This document shows positions 46,401 through 55,651 of a DNA stretch of 64,000 nucleotides, piece after piece. The position numbers and the translations under genes are program-made. The notes below the pieces were generated by a model, which was given only the letters and a program-made list of their open reading frames with translations, was not told the origin of the DNA and searched no databases. The stretch comes from Deltaproteobacteria bacterium (GTDB lineage Bacteria > Myxococcota_A > Polyangia > Haliangiales > Haliangiaceae): the NCBI GenBank assembly GCA_025353585.1, contig JANXOM010000229.1, positions 24,206-88,205 on the forward strand. The letters are read 5' to 3'. Within the stretch, counting starts at the first letter, position 1; each line of letters opens with the position of its first letter.

Positions 46401-46714
46401 TGGCGCTGCGCGTATATGTCTGCCGCGTGGGCGACGTCGACGACGAGGCGCTCCGCCCGTTCCGCGTCGCGGGCGTGACGTGGCCCGTCATCGTCACCCG
46501 CACCGGCGGCCAGCTGGTGGCCGTGCCGGGCGTCTGCCCGCACGAGGACGTCGCCCTGTGGGACGGCGAGCTCGAGGGCGGGGCGATCATCTGCCCCGGC
46601 CACGGGTACGCGTTCGATCTCGGGACGGGGCGCTGCAAGCACGACGCGGGGCTCGAGCTGCGGCGCTACCCGATTACGGTGGTCGGCGACGAGATCTGGG
46701 TCGATCTCCTCTAG
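46400..46714 (+). CDS. Rieske [2Fe-2S] ferredoxin-like protein
   Basis: 104 residues from GTG 46400. The cluster ligands are in CPHEDVALWDGE (Cys-x-His) and IICPGHGYAFD (Cys-x-x-His), spaced 17 residues apart as in soluble Rieske ferredoxins (NirD or dioxygenase ferredoxin type). No membrane anchor, so it is cytoplasmic. No oxygenase partner is in the window. A strong stem-loop follows at 46763. Confidence 0.9.
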   Translation: MALRVYVCRVGDVDDEALRPFRVAGVTWPVIVTRTGGQLVAVPGVCPHEDVALWDGELEGGAIICPGHGYAFDLGTGRCKHDAGLELRRYPITVVGDEIWVDLL

Positions 46715-46762
46715 CCGACCGCTACTCTCTATTTGTCCATCGGACCCGTTCGGCGCAGGGAG

Positions 46763-46793
46763 AATCTCGTCGGCGAGGTACGCCGCCGAGATT
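46763..46793. terminator. Bidirectional stem-loop terminator
   Basis: Arms AATCTCGTCGGCG (46763-46775) and CGCCGCCGAGATT (46781-46793) pair over 12 of 13 positions with a 5-base loop (AGGTA). The hairpin lies between the convergent Rieske and M16 peptidase genes. The AAT/ATT ends give short A/T runs on both strands. Confidence 0.65.
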
Positions 46794-46808
46794 TCGATCG
46801 CTAGCGCC

Positions 46809-49556
46809 TCACTTGTAGTCCGGCTCGATGATCTTGACGTCCTTGAGGCCGGCGTCCGCGAACGCCTTCTCGAGGTGCGGCCGATCGCCGAGGAGCACGA
46901 GGACCTCGCGGCTCGGGTCGAGCTCCTGGGCGATGAGCGCGTGGATCTGGGCCGTCGAGACCGCCGCGACCTGCTGCAGCAGCGTGTTGTAGTAGCTCGG
47001 CTGCAGGCCGTAGGTGCTGACGTACGCGAGGCGATCGGCGAGCTCCGAGGTCACCGTCGACACGCCGAGCAGCCCGGACAGCACCTTGCGGCGCGCCCGG
47101 ACGAAGTCATCATCGAAGTGCTCGCCCTTGCGCAGCATCTCGAGACCATCCTGGATCGCCTTGATCGACTCGCCGGCCCGCTCGGCATCGACGCCGCCGC
47201 CGGCGATGACATACGCGCCCGGGCCGCGATGCGCGCGGTGCCCGGCGTAGAGGCCGTACGTGGAGCCGAGCTTGAAGCGCACGTCGCCGACGCGGATGTT
47301 CATCATGTCAGCGAGCACCGTGCGCGCCGCTTCCTGACCGTCGACGCCGTTGCCCGTCGGGAACCCGATCTGGAGCGAGAGCTGCGGTAGCTCCTTGCCG
47401 ACGACGCCGATCACGACCGGCCCCTGCGACGGCGTGCCCTTGGCGATGGCCGCTTTGTCGTTCGAGCCCTTGGCCCAGCCGCCAAAGGTGCTGCGGGCAA
47501 GCTTCTCCGCGTCGGTGGGATCGAAGTCACCGACCACGATGAGCGTGGCGTTGCCGGCGACGAAGTGGCTCTTGCGGTAGCTTTCGAGCGAATCGCGGTG
47601 GACCTTCGCGACCGCGTCTGCCGTCGTGACGCCCGTGATGGTGTACGGGTGCTCCGCGCCGTAGAGCGCGGTCAGGAACTGGCGGCGGAACTCGATCTGC
47701 TGCTGCTCGAGCTTGCTTTCGAGGTGCGTCTTCTGGGTTTTCTGCCAGCCCTCGATCTGCTCCTGGTGGTAGTCGCCGGCCGTGATGAGCCGCTCGAGAC
47801 CCTTCATCATGATGTCGAGGTAGATGTTGATGCCGCCGGTCTCGCAGGTCGTGGTGTCCGGGCCCGCATCGCAGCCGACGTTGACGCCCGTCTTCGCGAA
47901 CGCCTCGGCGTCGATCGGGAGCTGCAGGAACCGCGCGCCTGCCGCGGCCAGCTGCGGGCTGTCCGGCGTGCTGGCGGTGCCCGCGTTGTTGAACACGATC
48001 TCGGCGCTGACGATCGGCATCGCGTGGAGCGGCAGGAGGATCACGTTCATGCCGTTGGCGAGCGTGAACTTCTTCGCCGCGTCGAGGATCTTCAGCTCGC
48101 CCTGCGCCTTGAGCGGGCGGTGCGCCTCGCTGGTGTCGACGTCCGACGAGACCATTTGATCATCGGACTTCGTCTGGAAGGTCAGCGTCGAGCGCGCGTC
48201 GCCCTTGATGCCTTCCTTGCTCGACTTGATGATGATGATGCGGGCCTTGTCCATATCGATGTACTTCTTGACGATCGCGCCGACCTTCGCGCCGTCGTAC
48301 TTGGAGATCTTGTCGAGCGCGTGGAAGACGTAGAGGTCCTTCGAGTTGAAGTCGACGTCGGTGTTGAACTGCACGAGATCGCCGACCACGTTGGTGCGCG
48401 CCGCGAGCGGCTCGAGGCTCTCGATGTAGTCCGCCTTCGTCCGGTTCTGCTGCTCCTCGATGTCGTCGGCGGTGCCCTCGTCGAAGCCGCGGTGCGCCTG
48501 CGCGACCTCCTTCTTGACGAAGTCGAGCGCCTCGTCGAGCTTGTCCTGGCTCTTGAGCTCGACGGAGATCACGAACACCGGCGCGAGCTTGCCGCCGAGG
48601 ATCTGCGGGAGGACCCGCGTGGCGAAGCCGTACTCCTGGCCCTTGCGCGCGACGCGCACGAACGCGTTCTCGATGCCGTACTCGGCCATCTCGCCGTCGG
48701 GCGTGTTGCCCGGCGGGAGGGCAAACGCCACGTGGACGCTCGGGCGCTCGACGTCGAGCGTGAAGGTCTTCGTGGTGTGATCGACCTCGAACGGCTTGAC
48801 CTGCACGCGGGGCGCGCCGGCGCGCTTCTCGATGCCGCCGAACGACTTCTCGATCAGCTGGACGACCTTGTCCGGATCGAAGCCGCCGGCGATGATCACC
48901 GTCGCGCGCTCGGGGACGTAGTAGTCGTGCATGAACTTGCACGCGTCGGCGAGCGTGATGTTGGTCAGCTCCTTGTCGTCACCGCCGACGGTGTGCTCGT
49001 ACGCGTGGCCCTTCGGATAGATCGACGAGGTCACGAGCTGCGGGATCTGCGCCTCGGCCGTCAGCGCGCGCTGGCGGATCTCGTTGCGGACGACCTCGCG
49101 CTCGCGCTGGAACTGGTCCTCGCTGATCGTCTTGCAGCCGTACGCCATGCGCGCGGCCTCGATCTTGAGACTGTCCTCGATGTTGTCGATGCGCACCGTG
49201 TTCTGGTAGTGCGTCGAGTCCTCGCTCGTGTACGCGTTGAACGTCACGGCCATGCCCTCGATCATCTGGAACAGCGGCGGGCCACCGTCGATCGGCCGCT
49301 GCTGGAACATCAGGTGCTCGATGACGTGGGCGAGGCCGGCCTTGTTCGGATAGTCCTCGCGCCCGCCGACGTCGTAGCGGATGTCGACCTCCGCGAGCGA
49401 CGTGGTGGGATCGGGCATCAGCACGAAGCGGAGCCCGTTCGTGGTGAGGGTCCCGCGTTTCTCGGAGTGCTTGAACGCGATCTTGGGTGCCGGCGGGACG
49501 CACGACATCGCCACGAGACACGACAGCGCCACTAGCCTGACCGGCAGCTTCGACAT
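46809..49556 (-). CDS. M16 family zinc peptidase, two-unit lipoprotein
   Basis: 915 residues from ATG 49556. Lipoprotein-type signal ending AMSC (C19). The first M16 unit has the inverted zinc motif HVIEHLMF (H77, E80, H81) and the distal ligand E159 in REREVVRNEI. The second unit, from about residue 510 (KKFTLANGMNVILLPLHAMP), lacks HxxEH, as expected for the non-catalytic half. Two fused halves make a chamber that degrades peptides at the envelope. It is divergent from a POT peptide transporter gene, suggesting linked peptide use. Confidence 0.92.
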   Translation of the reverse strand: MSKLPVRLVALSCLVAMSCVPPAPKIAFKHSEKRGTLTTNGLRFVLMPDPTTSLAEVDIRYDVGGREDYPNKAGLAHVIEHLMFQQRPIDGGPPLFQMIEGMAVTFNAYTSEDSTHYQNTVRIDNIEDSLKIEAARMAYGCKTISEDQFQREREVVRNEIRQRALTAEAQIPQLVTSSIYPKGHAYEHTVGGDDKELTNITLADACKFMHDYYVPERATVIIAGGFDPDKVVQLIEKSFGGIEKRAGAPRVQVKPFEVDHTTKTFTLDVERPSVHVAFALPPGNTPDGEMAEYGIENAFVRVARKGQEYGFATRVLPQILGGKLAPVFVISVELKSQDKLDEALDFVKKEVAQAHRGFDEGTADDIEEQQNRTKADYIESLEPLAARTNVVGDLVQFNTDVDFNSKDLYVFHALDKISKYDGAKVGAIVKKYIDMDKARIIIIKSSKEGIKGDARSTLTFQTKSDDQMVSSDVDTSEAHRPLKAQGELKILDAAKKFTLANGMNVILLPLHAMPIVSAEIVFNNAGTASTPDSPQLAAAGARFLQLPIDAEAFAKTGVNVGCDAGPDTTTCETGGINIYLDIMMKGLERLITAGDYHQEQIEGWQKTQKTHLESKLEQQQIEFRRQFLTALYGAEHPYTITGVTTADAVAKVHRDSLESYRKSHFVAGNATLIVVGDFDPTDAEKLARSTFGGWAKGSNDKAAIAKGTPSQGPVVIGVVGKELPQLSLQIGFPTGNGVDGQEAARTVLADMMNIRVGDVRFKLGSTYGLYAGHRAHRGPGAYVIAGGGVDAERAGESIKAIQDGLEMLRKGEHFDDDFVRARRKVLSGLLGVSTVTSELADRLAYVSTYGLQPSYYNTLLQQVAAVSTAQIHALIAQELDPSREVLVLLGDRPHLEKAFADAGLKDVKIIEPDYK

Positions 49557-49701
49557 CCGCGGATCTTTCCTATTCCATGGGGGTTTGCAAGCTCCCGCCG
49601 CACACAGCGCGCGACTCGTCGGCGGCAGTGCGACAGCCGCCATGTCGCAGTAGTTGTTCGGTCTAGTGGATCCGCCGGGACGTAGGCTAGTGTGCGCGTC
49701 G

Positions 49702-51360
49702 ATGTCCGCCCCCCGCGATCCCGACCGTGCCTTCTTCGGGCACCCCTCGGGCCTCTCGACGCTGTTCTTCACCGAGATGTGGGAGCGCTTCTCCTTCTAC
49801 GGGATGCGCCCGCTGCTGGTGCTCTACATGACGGGCAGCGTCGCCAAGGGCGGCCTGGACATGAGCGTGACGGCCGCGGGCATCGTCTACGCGCTGTTCC
49901 TCTCGTCGGTGTACATGCTGTCGCTGCCGGGCGGCTGGATCGCGGATCGCTTCCTCGGGCAGCGCCGAGGCGTCATCTACGGCGGGCTCGGCATCTTGAT
50001 CGGCAACGTCCTCCTCGCGTTGCCGTTCGGGGGCGGGTTCTACCCGGGCCTGTTCGTCGTGGCGCTCGGCACCGGGCTCCTCAAGCCCAACGTCAGCACC
50101 ATCGTCGGTCAGCTCTACAAGCCCGACGACATCCGCCGCGATGCGGGGTTCTCGATCTACTACATGGGCATCAACATCGGCGCGACCGTCGCGCCGATCA
50201 TCTGCGGCTTCATCGCGCAGAGCGATTGGTTCGCGGGGCACCTCGCGAGTCTCGGCATCGACCCCGCGATGCGCTGGCACTTCGCGTTCGGCATCGCGGC
50301 GATCGGCATGGGCGCGGGCCTCATCCAGTACGTCCTCGGCAAGGCGCGGCTCCGCGGCGCGGGCGAGCACCCCACGATCCCGACGGATCCGCGCGAGCGC
50401 AAGAAGGGCGTGCAGACGCTGATCATCATCTGCGGCTTGCTCGGCGCCGTCGTCGTCGGCTCGGTCGGGCTCGCGCTCGCGGGCGTCGAGGTCTCGAAGG
50501 ATCTGATCGTCAATGTCTTCGGCGTCGGCCTCGTGATCGGCGCGATCGCGCTGTTCGCGGGCATGCTGTCCAGCGCGCAGGACGCGGGGGAGAAGAAGCG
50601 CATCGTCGCGATGATCCCGCTGTTCATCGGTGCCATCGCCTTCTTCGCGACGTTCGAGCAGGCCGGCTCGACGCTGAACCTGTTCGCCGAGGAGTGCGTC
50701 GAGCGGTTCGTGCCGTCGAGCTACTTCCAGTCGATCAACGGCCTCTTCATCGTCGCGATCGCGCCCTTCTTCGCGGCGCTGTGGCTCGCGCTCGCGCGTC
50801 GCAAGAAGGAGCCGTCGAGCGTCAACAAGTTCGCCGTCGGCATGGTCTTGACGGCGTGCGCCTTCGTCGTGCTGCTGCCGGCGCTCGGCGCCGTGGCGCA
50901 GATCGACACGATCACCAAGACCGGCCTCAAGGACGCGGCCCTCGACGCTGCGGTCGCGCCGCTGCGCGTCTCGCCGGTGTTCCTGCTCGCGCTGTACTTC
51001 TTCCAGACCGTGTCCGAGCTCTGCATCTCGCCGGTGGGCCTCTCGAGCATGAGCAAGCTCGCGCCGAAGCGCATGGCCGGCATGGTCATGGGCACCTGGT
51101 TCCTCGCGGTGGCGATCGGCGACTACCTCGCCGGCCGCGCGACCGCCTTCACCGAGTCGCTCGGCTATGGCTCACTCTTCACGATGCTGATCGTCGCGTC
51201 GCTCGTGGTGGCGGCGGCCCTGTTCGCGGTCGCCCCGTTCATCAAGAAGATGATGGGCCCCGAGCCCGCGCCCACGCCCACCACGGGAGCCGAGGAGCGC
51301 CGCGCGGACGCCGCCGAGCTGCCGGTGGCGAAGGTCACGAAGATCGGCGACAACGACTAA
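49702..51360 (+). CDS. Proton-dependent oligopeptide transporter (POT/PTR2 family)
   Basis: 552 residues from ATG 49702. The family signature is FFTEMWERFSFYGMRPLLVL (ExxERFxYYG-type proton-coupling motif), followed by GGWIADRFLGQR and GLLKPNVSTIVGQLY. About 14 membrane segments. It imports di- and tripeptides with protons, and lies divergent from the M16 peptidase. Confidence 0.94.
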   Translation: MSAPRDPDRAFFGHPSGLSTLFFTEMWERFSFYGMRPLLVLYMTGSVAKGGLDMSVTAAGIVYALFLSSVYMLSLPGGWIADRFLGQRRGVIYGGLGILIGNVLLALPFGGGFYPGLFVVALGTGLLKPNVSTIVGQLYKPDDIRRDAGFSIYYMGINIGATVAPIICGFIAQSDWFAGHLASLGIDPAMRWHFAFGIAAIGMGAGLIQYVLGKARLRGAGEHPTIPTDPRERKKGVQTLIIICGLLGAVVVGSVGLALAGVEVSKDLIVNVFGVGLVIGAIALFAGMLSSAQDAGEKKRIVAMIPLFIGAIAFFATFEQAGSTLNLFAEECVERFVPSSYFQSINGLFIVAIAPFFAALWLALARRKKEPSSVNKFAVGMVLTACAFVVLLPALGAVAQIDTITKTGLKDAALDAAVAPLRVSPVFLLALYFFQTVSELCISPVGLSSMSKLAPKRMAGMVMGTWFLAVAIGDYLAGRATAFTESLGYGSLFTMLIVASLVVAAALFAVAPFIKKMMGPEPAPTPTTGAEERRADAAELPVAKVTKIGDND

Positions 51361-51369
51361 AAGGCCAGA

Positions 51370-51402
51370 GGACCGCGGCGCTCGCGCGTCGGCGCGAGGT
51401 CC
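51370..51402. terminator. Stem-loop between convergent POT and membrane-protein genes
   Basis: CTCGCGC (51381-51387) and GCGCGAG (51392-51398) form a 7-bp stem with a GTCG loop; outer GGACC (51370-51374) and GGTCC (51398-51402) extend it. There is no T-tract. The rest of the 127-base gap holds no visible gene. Confidence 0.4.
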
Positions 51403-51487
51403 CCGAGGCCTCGAGGGCGTTGGCGTCGCCCGCAGCGCGCCCGCTACGGCGCCGCCACGGCGTCCGCGGTGGCGCACGGCGCCGCTC

Positions 51488-53083
51488 CTAGATCACCGGC
51501 CAGGCCGTGAAGTACGCGCGGTCCCGCGGCGGCAGGCGCGTCATGGCCCACTCCCACGTCGGCTCGGCGACCAGCACGAAGCCGTTGCCGTAGCGCGGGT
51601 GCAGGCCGAGCGGCGCCTCGAGGGCCGGCTCGCGGCGCGCGTCGTCGAGGGCGCGGTCGAGCGCCGAGCCCGGCCCGATGAACGAGAGCGGCAGCAGCCG
51701 ATAGCGCCGCGCGCGGTCGAACGCCTCCGGCCGCAGCGCCACCGGCGCCTCCGTGTACCAGGCGACCATGAACGCCAGGTGCCGCTCGGGCACCACGAGC
51801 TCCGCGCCGCGCGGCAGCTGCCCGACGAGCGCGAGCGCCGCCGTCACCAGCGCCGGGTGCATCTCCACCCGCCCGGCCTCCGCCCGCGCCCGCGGCCCCG
51901 GCAGCACCAGCGCCAGCGCCGCCAAAACCAGGCCTGACAGGGGCCTGGCCCCTTTGTTAGGGGCCGGTAGCCGGACAGCGGCGAGGAGGGCGCGCAGGGC
52001 GACGGCGGCCAGGAGGGCCATCGGCACGAACGCCGCGACGCGCAGGCGGAAGCCGAGGCCCTGGCCGCGCTCGACGTCGAGCCAGGGGATCGCGATCAGC
52101 AGCGCCAGCACCACGAGCACGCCCGCCGCCGCCCGCTCGGCCGGCGAGCCGGGCAGGGCGCCGCGCCGGTCGCGGCCGAGTCGCCGCAGCAGGAGCGCCC
52201 CCGCGACGAGGAGCGCGAGCCCGCCGCCGAGCAGCGCCTCGTGCCCCATCGGGAGCGCCTGCGGATCTCCGACGAGCGCCGGCAGCTCCCAGCGCGGCGT
52301 GGCCGACACGAGCCCGTGCACCTGCGCGAGGTCCGCCGGCGACAGGAACCGCTGCGGCATCGCGAGCCCGAGGCCGAGCGCGACCACGACGGTCACGGCG
52401 CCGCCGCCGATCACGTACAGCAGCCGCCGCCCGCGCAGCGCCCCGCGCCCGACCGCCTCCGCCAGCGCCGCCGGCACCAGCACCCCGACCGCGATCGCCG
52501 CCGCCATCTTGTGCGTCGCGATCGCCGCGAGCACCGCGACCACCGCCGCTGCCACGCGCCCGCGTGCCGGCCGCTCGATCGCGCGCAGCCCGAGCCACAC
52601 CGCGGCGAGCGCGACCGTCAGCCCGATCCCGTTCTTCACGAACTCGATCGTCATGTACGTCGAGCCCGCGCTCTGGGTCGCGAGCACGGCCGCGAGCAGC
52701 CCCGCGCCGACCCCGCCGCCGAGCCGCCGGCCCACGCCGTACGCCGGTACCCCGACGAGCGCGCCGAGCACCGCTGCCCCGATCTTCGCGCCCACCAGCG
52801 GCCCCGCGATCGCCGCGAACGGCGCCAGCAGATAGAACGCGAGCGGCGCCGCCGGATACTGCAGCCCGCCCGTCGCGAGCAGCGAGCGCAGCTGCACCGG
52901 ATAGAAGTACCCGTCGATGCCGAGGGGAAACGGGCTGCTATCGAGCAGCTGCCACCGCCGCCACGCCGACCACACCACCAGCACCCCCACCACCAGGGAC
53001 GCTGTCACTTCTGTCACCTCTGGCCCCGCGGCCCTTCCGAACAATTTCATCGGCCTACCCGGGGACGGTGTCACTTCTGTCAC
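51488..53083 (-). CDS. Polytopic membrane protein, possible GT39/GT83-like transferase
   Basis: 531 residues from GTG 53083; ATG 53050 is an alternative start. About 11-12 membrane helices with an acidic first extracytoplasmic loop after LDSSPFPLGIDGYFYPVQ, typical of lipid-dependent glycosyltransferases of the GT-C fold. The C-terminal domain (after RVEMHPALVTAALAL) is soluble. No family motif is certain. Its 5' end contains a duplicated 21-bp sequence, and its body a GGGGCC palindrome. Confidence 0.7.
   Translation of the reverse strand: MTEVTPSPGRPMKLFGRAAGPEVTEVTASLVVGVLVVWSAWRRWQLLDSSPFPLGIDGYFYPVQLRSLLATGGLQYPAAPLAFYLLAPFAAIAGPLVGAKIGAAVLGALVGVPAYGVGRRLGGGVGAGLLAAVLATQSAGSTYMTIEFVKNGIGLTVALAAVWLGLRAIERPARGRVAAAVVAVLAAIATHKMAAAIAVGVLVPAALAEAVGRGALRGRRLLYVIGGGAVTVVVALGLGLAMPQRFLSPADLAQVHGLVSATPRWELPALVGDPQALPMGHEALLGGGLALLVAGALLLRRLGRDRRGALPGSPAERAAAGVLVVLALLIAIPWLDVERGQGLGFRLRVAAFVPMALLAAVALRALLAAVRLPAPNKGARPLSGLVLAALALVLPGPRARAEAGRVEMHPALVTAALALVGQLPRGAELVVPERHLAFMVAWYTEAPVALRPEAFDRARRYRLLPLSFIGPGSALDRALDDARREPALEAPLGLHPRYGNGFVLVAEPTWEWAMTRLPPRDRAYFTAWPVI
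51940..51965. repeat. GGGGCCTGGCCCC palindrome with flanking GGGGCC
   Basis: GGGGCC-T-GGCCCC (51940-51952) is a perfect palindrome followed 7 bases later by another GGGGCC. It lies inside the membrane-protein gene, encoding PNKGARPLSG between two membrane helices, and looks like an inserted REP-type unit. Confidence 0.4.
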
Positions 53084-53128
53084 CTCTGGGCACCTCTGGC
53101 CACGTGACGTCTGCTGGCAAAAGTGACA
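53003..53128. repeat. TGTCACTT direct and inverted repeats at a divergent start region
   Basis: A 21-bp sequence starting TGTCACTTCTGTCACC occurs twice (53003-53023 and 53069-53089, 66 bp apart). The inverted core AAGTGACA is at 53121-53128. The second copy is preceded by GGGGACGG. The cluster spans the 5' end of the membrane-protein gene and the 58-base gap before queC. It could be an operator array or a REP-like mobile repeat. Confidence 0.55.
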
Positions 53129-53141
53129 TCACTCGGCCCCC

Positions 53142-53831
53142 ATGCCCGACGCCGTCGTCCTCCTCTCCGGTGGCCTCGACTCGACCACCGCGCTCGCCCT
53201 GGCGCGCCGCGACGGCTTCACCTGCCACGCGCTGACCGTCCGCTACGGCCAGCTCCACCAGGTCGAGCTCGCCGCCGCCCGCCGCATGGCGACCGCCCTC
53301 GGCGCGGCCGAGCACCGCGTCATCGACATCGACCTCAGCTTCGCGACGTCCGCGCTGACCTCGGCCAGCGTCGCCGTCCCCAAGGATCGCTCGCTCGCCG
53401 ACATCGGCGCCCCCGGCGACGTCCCCTCGACGTACGTCCCCGCCCGCAACACCGTGCTCCTCTCGCTCGCCCTCGCCTGGGCCGAGACCCTCGGCGCGCG
53501 CGACCTCTTCGTCGGCGTCAACGTCCTCGACGCCAGCGGTTACCCCGACTGCCGCCCCGAGTTCATCCGCGCCTTCGAGGCGCTCGCCCAGGTCGCCACG
53601 CGCGCCGGCGGCTTCCGCGTCCACGCCCCGCTGATCGCCATGACGAAGGCCGACATCATCCGCGCCGGCCTCGCGCTCGGCATCGACTACGGCCTGACCC
53701 ACAGCTGCTACGACCCGTCCCCGGATGGCGCCGCGTGTGGGCGCTGCGATGCGTGCGCGCTGCGCCGCAAGGGATTCGCGGAAGCCGGTGTCCCCGATCC
53801 AACGCGCTACGTTACACTCGCCCGCGGATGA
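53142..53831 (+). CDS. queC: 7-cyano-7-deazaguanine synthase
   Basis: 229 residues, usual length. The PP-loop is [33 protein letters not shown] binds substrate and nucleotide; the C-terminal zinc site is [20 protein letters not shown] with four cysteines. It converts carboxydeazaguanine to preQ0 with ATP and ammonia in queuosine biosynthesis. The other que genes are not in the window. The next gene starts within its stop codon (ATGA). Confidence 0.96.
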   Translation: MPDAVVLLSGGLDSTTALALARRDGFTCHALTVRYGQLHQVELAAARRMATALGAAEHRVIDIDLSFATSALTSASVAVPKDRSLADIGAPGDVPSTYVPARNTVLLSLALAWAETLGARDLFVGVNVLDASGYPDCRPEFIRAFEALAQVATRAGGFRVHAPLIAMTKADIIRAGLALGIDYGLTHSCYDPSPDGAACGRCDACALRRKGFAEAGVPDPTRYVTLARG

Positions 53832-54931
53832 AGCTCGGCACGCTGCTCTTGCGCAACGCGGCGATCGGGCTCTCGCAGCTAGAAGCCGCGCTCCGCAACC
53901 AGGTGCTGTACGGCGGGCGGCTCGGCACGAACCTCGTCGAGCTCGGGTTCGTGGACCTCGAGGTCCTGTCCGGCTACCTCGCGGAGATGAGCGGCATGCC
54001 CGTCGCCACGCCCACCCTCCTCGACAGCGCCGACCGCGCGCTCCTCGACAAGCTCGGCGGCGACGAGGCCCATCGCCTGCGCGCCGTCCCGCTCGGCCCG
54101 TACATCGACGGCGCCATCGCCGTGGCCATGGTCGACCCGACGGATCAGCCGGCGCGCGAGGCTCTCGCGGCCGCGCTCGGCGCCCCGATCGTCGCGCACG
54201 TGGTCCCCGAGCTGCGCGCGCTCTATTACCTCGAGAAGCACTACGGCCTCCCGCGCCGCGCGCGCTTCGTGCGGACCGGCCGCGCGCCGAGCGACCACGA
54301 CGCGAGCGCCGAGCACGAGCGCCGCCGGTCGCAGCCCGCGGCGGGCATGGTGATGCCGCCCGCCTTCACGCTCGAGCCGCGGCGGCGCCGGGCCTCGTCG
54401 CAGGTGCCCATGTCGCGCAGCGGCGAGCCGACGGCCCTCGCGTACGGCGCCGCGTGCGAGCGCATCGACACCGCCACGGATCGCGACCAGATCGCCGACA
54501 CCTTCATCACCTACGCGAAGGGCCGCGCCGACGCGCTCGTCGTGTTCCTCATCCGCGACGGCAACGCGATGGGCTGGCGCGGCTACGTCGCGGGCGCCGG
54601 CCCGGCAACGGCGCTCGACGAGCTGTCGCTTCCGCTCGGCGGCGCGTCGGCGCTCCAGTCGGCCCACGACGCCGGGCAGCCGTTCGTCGGGCCGCCGCCG
54701 TCGGTCGCGCGGCCGGTCGAGACGCAGCTGTGGCAAGCGCTCGGCGCGGTCCCGGCGCCGGTCGAGGTGCTGGTCGTTCCCGTGCTCGTGAAGGCCCGCG
54801 CGGTGAACCTCATCTACGCGCACGTCCTCGGGTCGGCGCCGAGCCGCACGCTGGTGACCGAGCTGTCCGACCTCGCGCAGCGCGCGCAGACGTCGTACAC
54901 GCGATTGATCCGCCAGGCGCGTGGCTCGTAG
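53828..54931 (+). CDS. MshEN (GspE N-terminal) plus GAF-like domain protein
   Basis: 367 residues from ATG 53828. Residues 1 to about 140 match the MshEN/GspEII-N fold: [20 protein letters not shown], then [20 protein letters not shown] with the RLG...L...L...Q spacing seen in c-di-GMP-binding MshEN domains. A basic, disordered linker (about 150-205) leads to a GAF-like domain ([39 protein letters not shown]). No ATPase domain follows, so it is not a type II/IV secretion ATPase. Likely a c-di-GMP or small-molecule sensor; partner unknown. A terminator-like hairpin follows. Confidence 0.8.
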   Translation: MKLGTLLLRNAAIGLSQLEAALRNQVLYGGRLGTNLVELGFVDLEVLSGYLAEMSGMPVATPTLLDSADRALLDKLGGDEAHRLRAVPLGPYIDGAIAVAMVDPTDQPAREALAAALGAPIVAHVVPELRALYYLEKHYGLPRRARFVRTGRAPSDHDASAEHERRRSQPAAGMVMPPAFTLEPRRRRASSQVPMSRSGEPTALAYGAACERIDTATDRDQIADTFITYAKGRADALVVFLIRDGNAMGWRGYVAGAGPATALDELSLPLGGASALQSAHDAGQPFVGPPPSVARPVETQLWQALGAVPAPVEVLVVPVLVKARAVNLIYAHVLGSAPSRTLVTELSDLAQRAQTSYTRLIRQARGS

Positions 54932-54957
54932 ATCCTGGGTCCGCGCCACGCATCGGG

Positions 54958-54979
54958 ACCGCGCTCCGTCAAGCGCGGT
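54958..54979 (+). terminator. Stem-loop downstream of the MshEN-GAF gene
   Basis: ACCGCGCT (54958-54965) and AGCGCGGT (54972-54979) form a perfect 8-bp stem with a 6-base loop, 26 bases after the stop. No strong T-tract follows. Confidence 0.45.
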
Positions 54980-55088
54980 ACGAGGTGACTTTGGCGGCGT
55001 AACAAGCCTAGATCGCTCGGAAACTTGGCATCGCTCGAAGGCCGGACGAGTAACTTGATTTCGGCCGCCAAACAGGGAAAGTGCCCCC

Positions 55089-55199
55089 GTGTCGCAACGC
55101 CTGACCCTCACGAATACCGCTCCGAAGATCGGCGCGGGCACGATCGCTGCTGCTCTCGCTGCCCTGTCGATGGCGGTCCTCGGTCACTTCTTCATCTAG
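55089..55199 (+). CDS. Possible 36-residue single-helix membrane peptide
   Basis: GTG 55089 to TAG 55197-55199 encodes 36 residues with a polar start (SQRLTLTNTAPKIG) and one hydrophobic helix (AGTIAAALAALSMAVLGHFF). AGGGAAAG lies upstream as a weak ribosome-binding site. Its stop overlaps the convergent gene's stop. It fills the otherwise empty 264-base gap. Small ORFs of this size arise by chance, so this is tentative. Confidence 0.35.
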   Translation: MSQRLTLTNTAPKIGAGTIAAALAALSMAVLGHFFI

Positions 55200-55651
55200 C
55201 CCTGCTGCTCGGTCCAGTACCGCACCCAGTCCCCGTCCGGGATCCGCGTGGCCAGCTGGACCGCGCCCGGGTCCGCCAGCGTGTAAATCCACGCCCACAT
55301 CTCGCCGGACTCGATCACGACCTGCTTGATGACGCGCACGAACTCCTGGCCCTCGTAGGCGTCCAGGAGCCCGAACGTCGCCGCGAGGTCCGATAGCCAC
55401 AGCACCTCGCCCAGCACCGGCCCGCGGCCGTCGCCTTCGGTGAATGCCGGGAAGCCCATGGGGAACGAGTACAGCTCGCCCGTCGTCCGGGCCGGCACGG
55501 TGCGGGTGATCTGGTTCGCGATGATCGACCGCGCCGTCTGCCCCTGGCGCAGCGTCCCGTACACGAACAGCCGGTCGAGCACCTCGTGCGTCCCCGTCGT
55601 CCTCTCCACCTCGAAGCTGCCGGTGGTGCGCTTGCGCGTCGGCGTCGTCAT
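55196..55651 (-). CDS. Gamma-glutamylcyclotransferase-family protein
   Basis: 151 residues from ATG 55651 (ATGA overlap with the CobT-like gene). Family motif LFVYGTLRQGQTARSII near residue 29; the catalytic-site loop continues TTGELYSFPMGFPAF and GEVLWLSD; the LLDAYEGQEFVRV helix carries conserved residues. It probably cleaves gamma-glutamyl amines or peptides to 5-oxoproline. An extra 25-residue Thr/Arg-rich N terminus precedes the fold. Its link to the cobalamin genes is only positional. Confidence 0.85.
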   Translation of the reverse strand: MTTPTRKRTTGSFEVERTTGTHEVLDRLFVYGTLRQGQTARSIIANQITRTVPARTTGELYSFPMGFPAFTEGDGRGPVLGEVLWLSDLAATFGLLDAYEGQEFVRVIKQVVIESGEMWAWIYTLADPGAVQLATRIPDGDWVRYWTEQQG

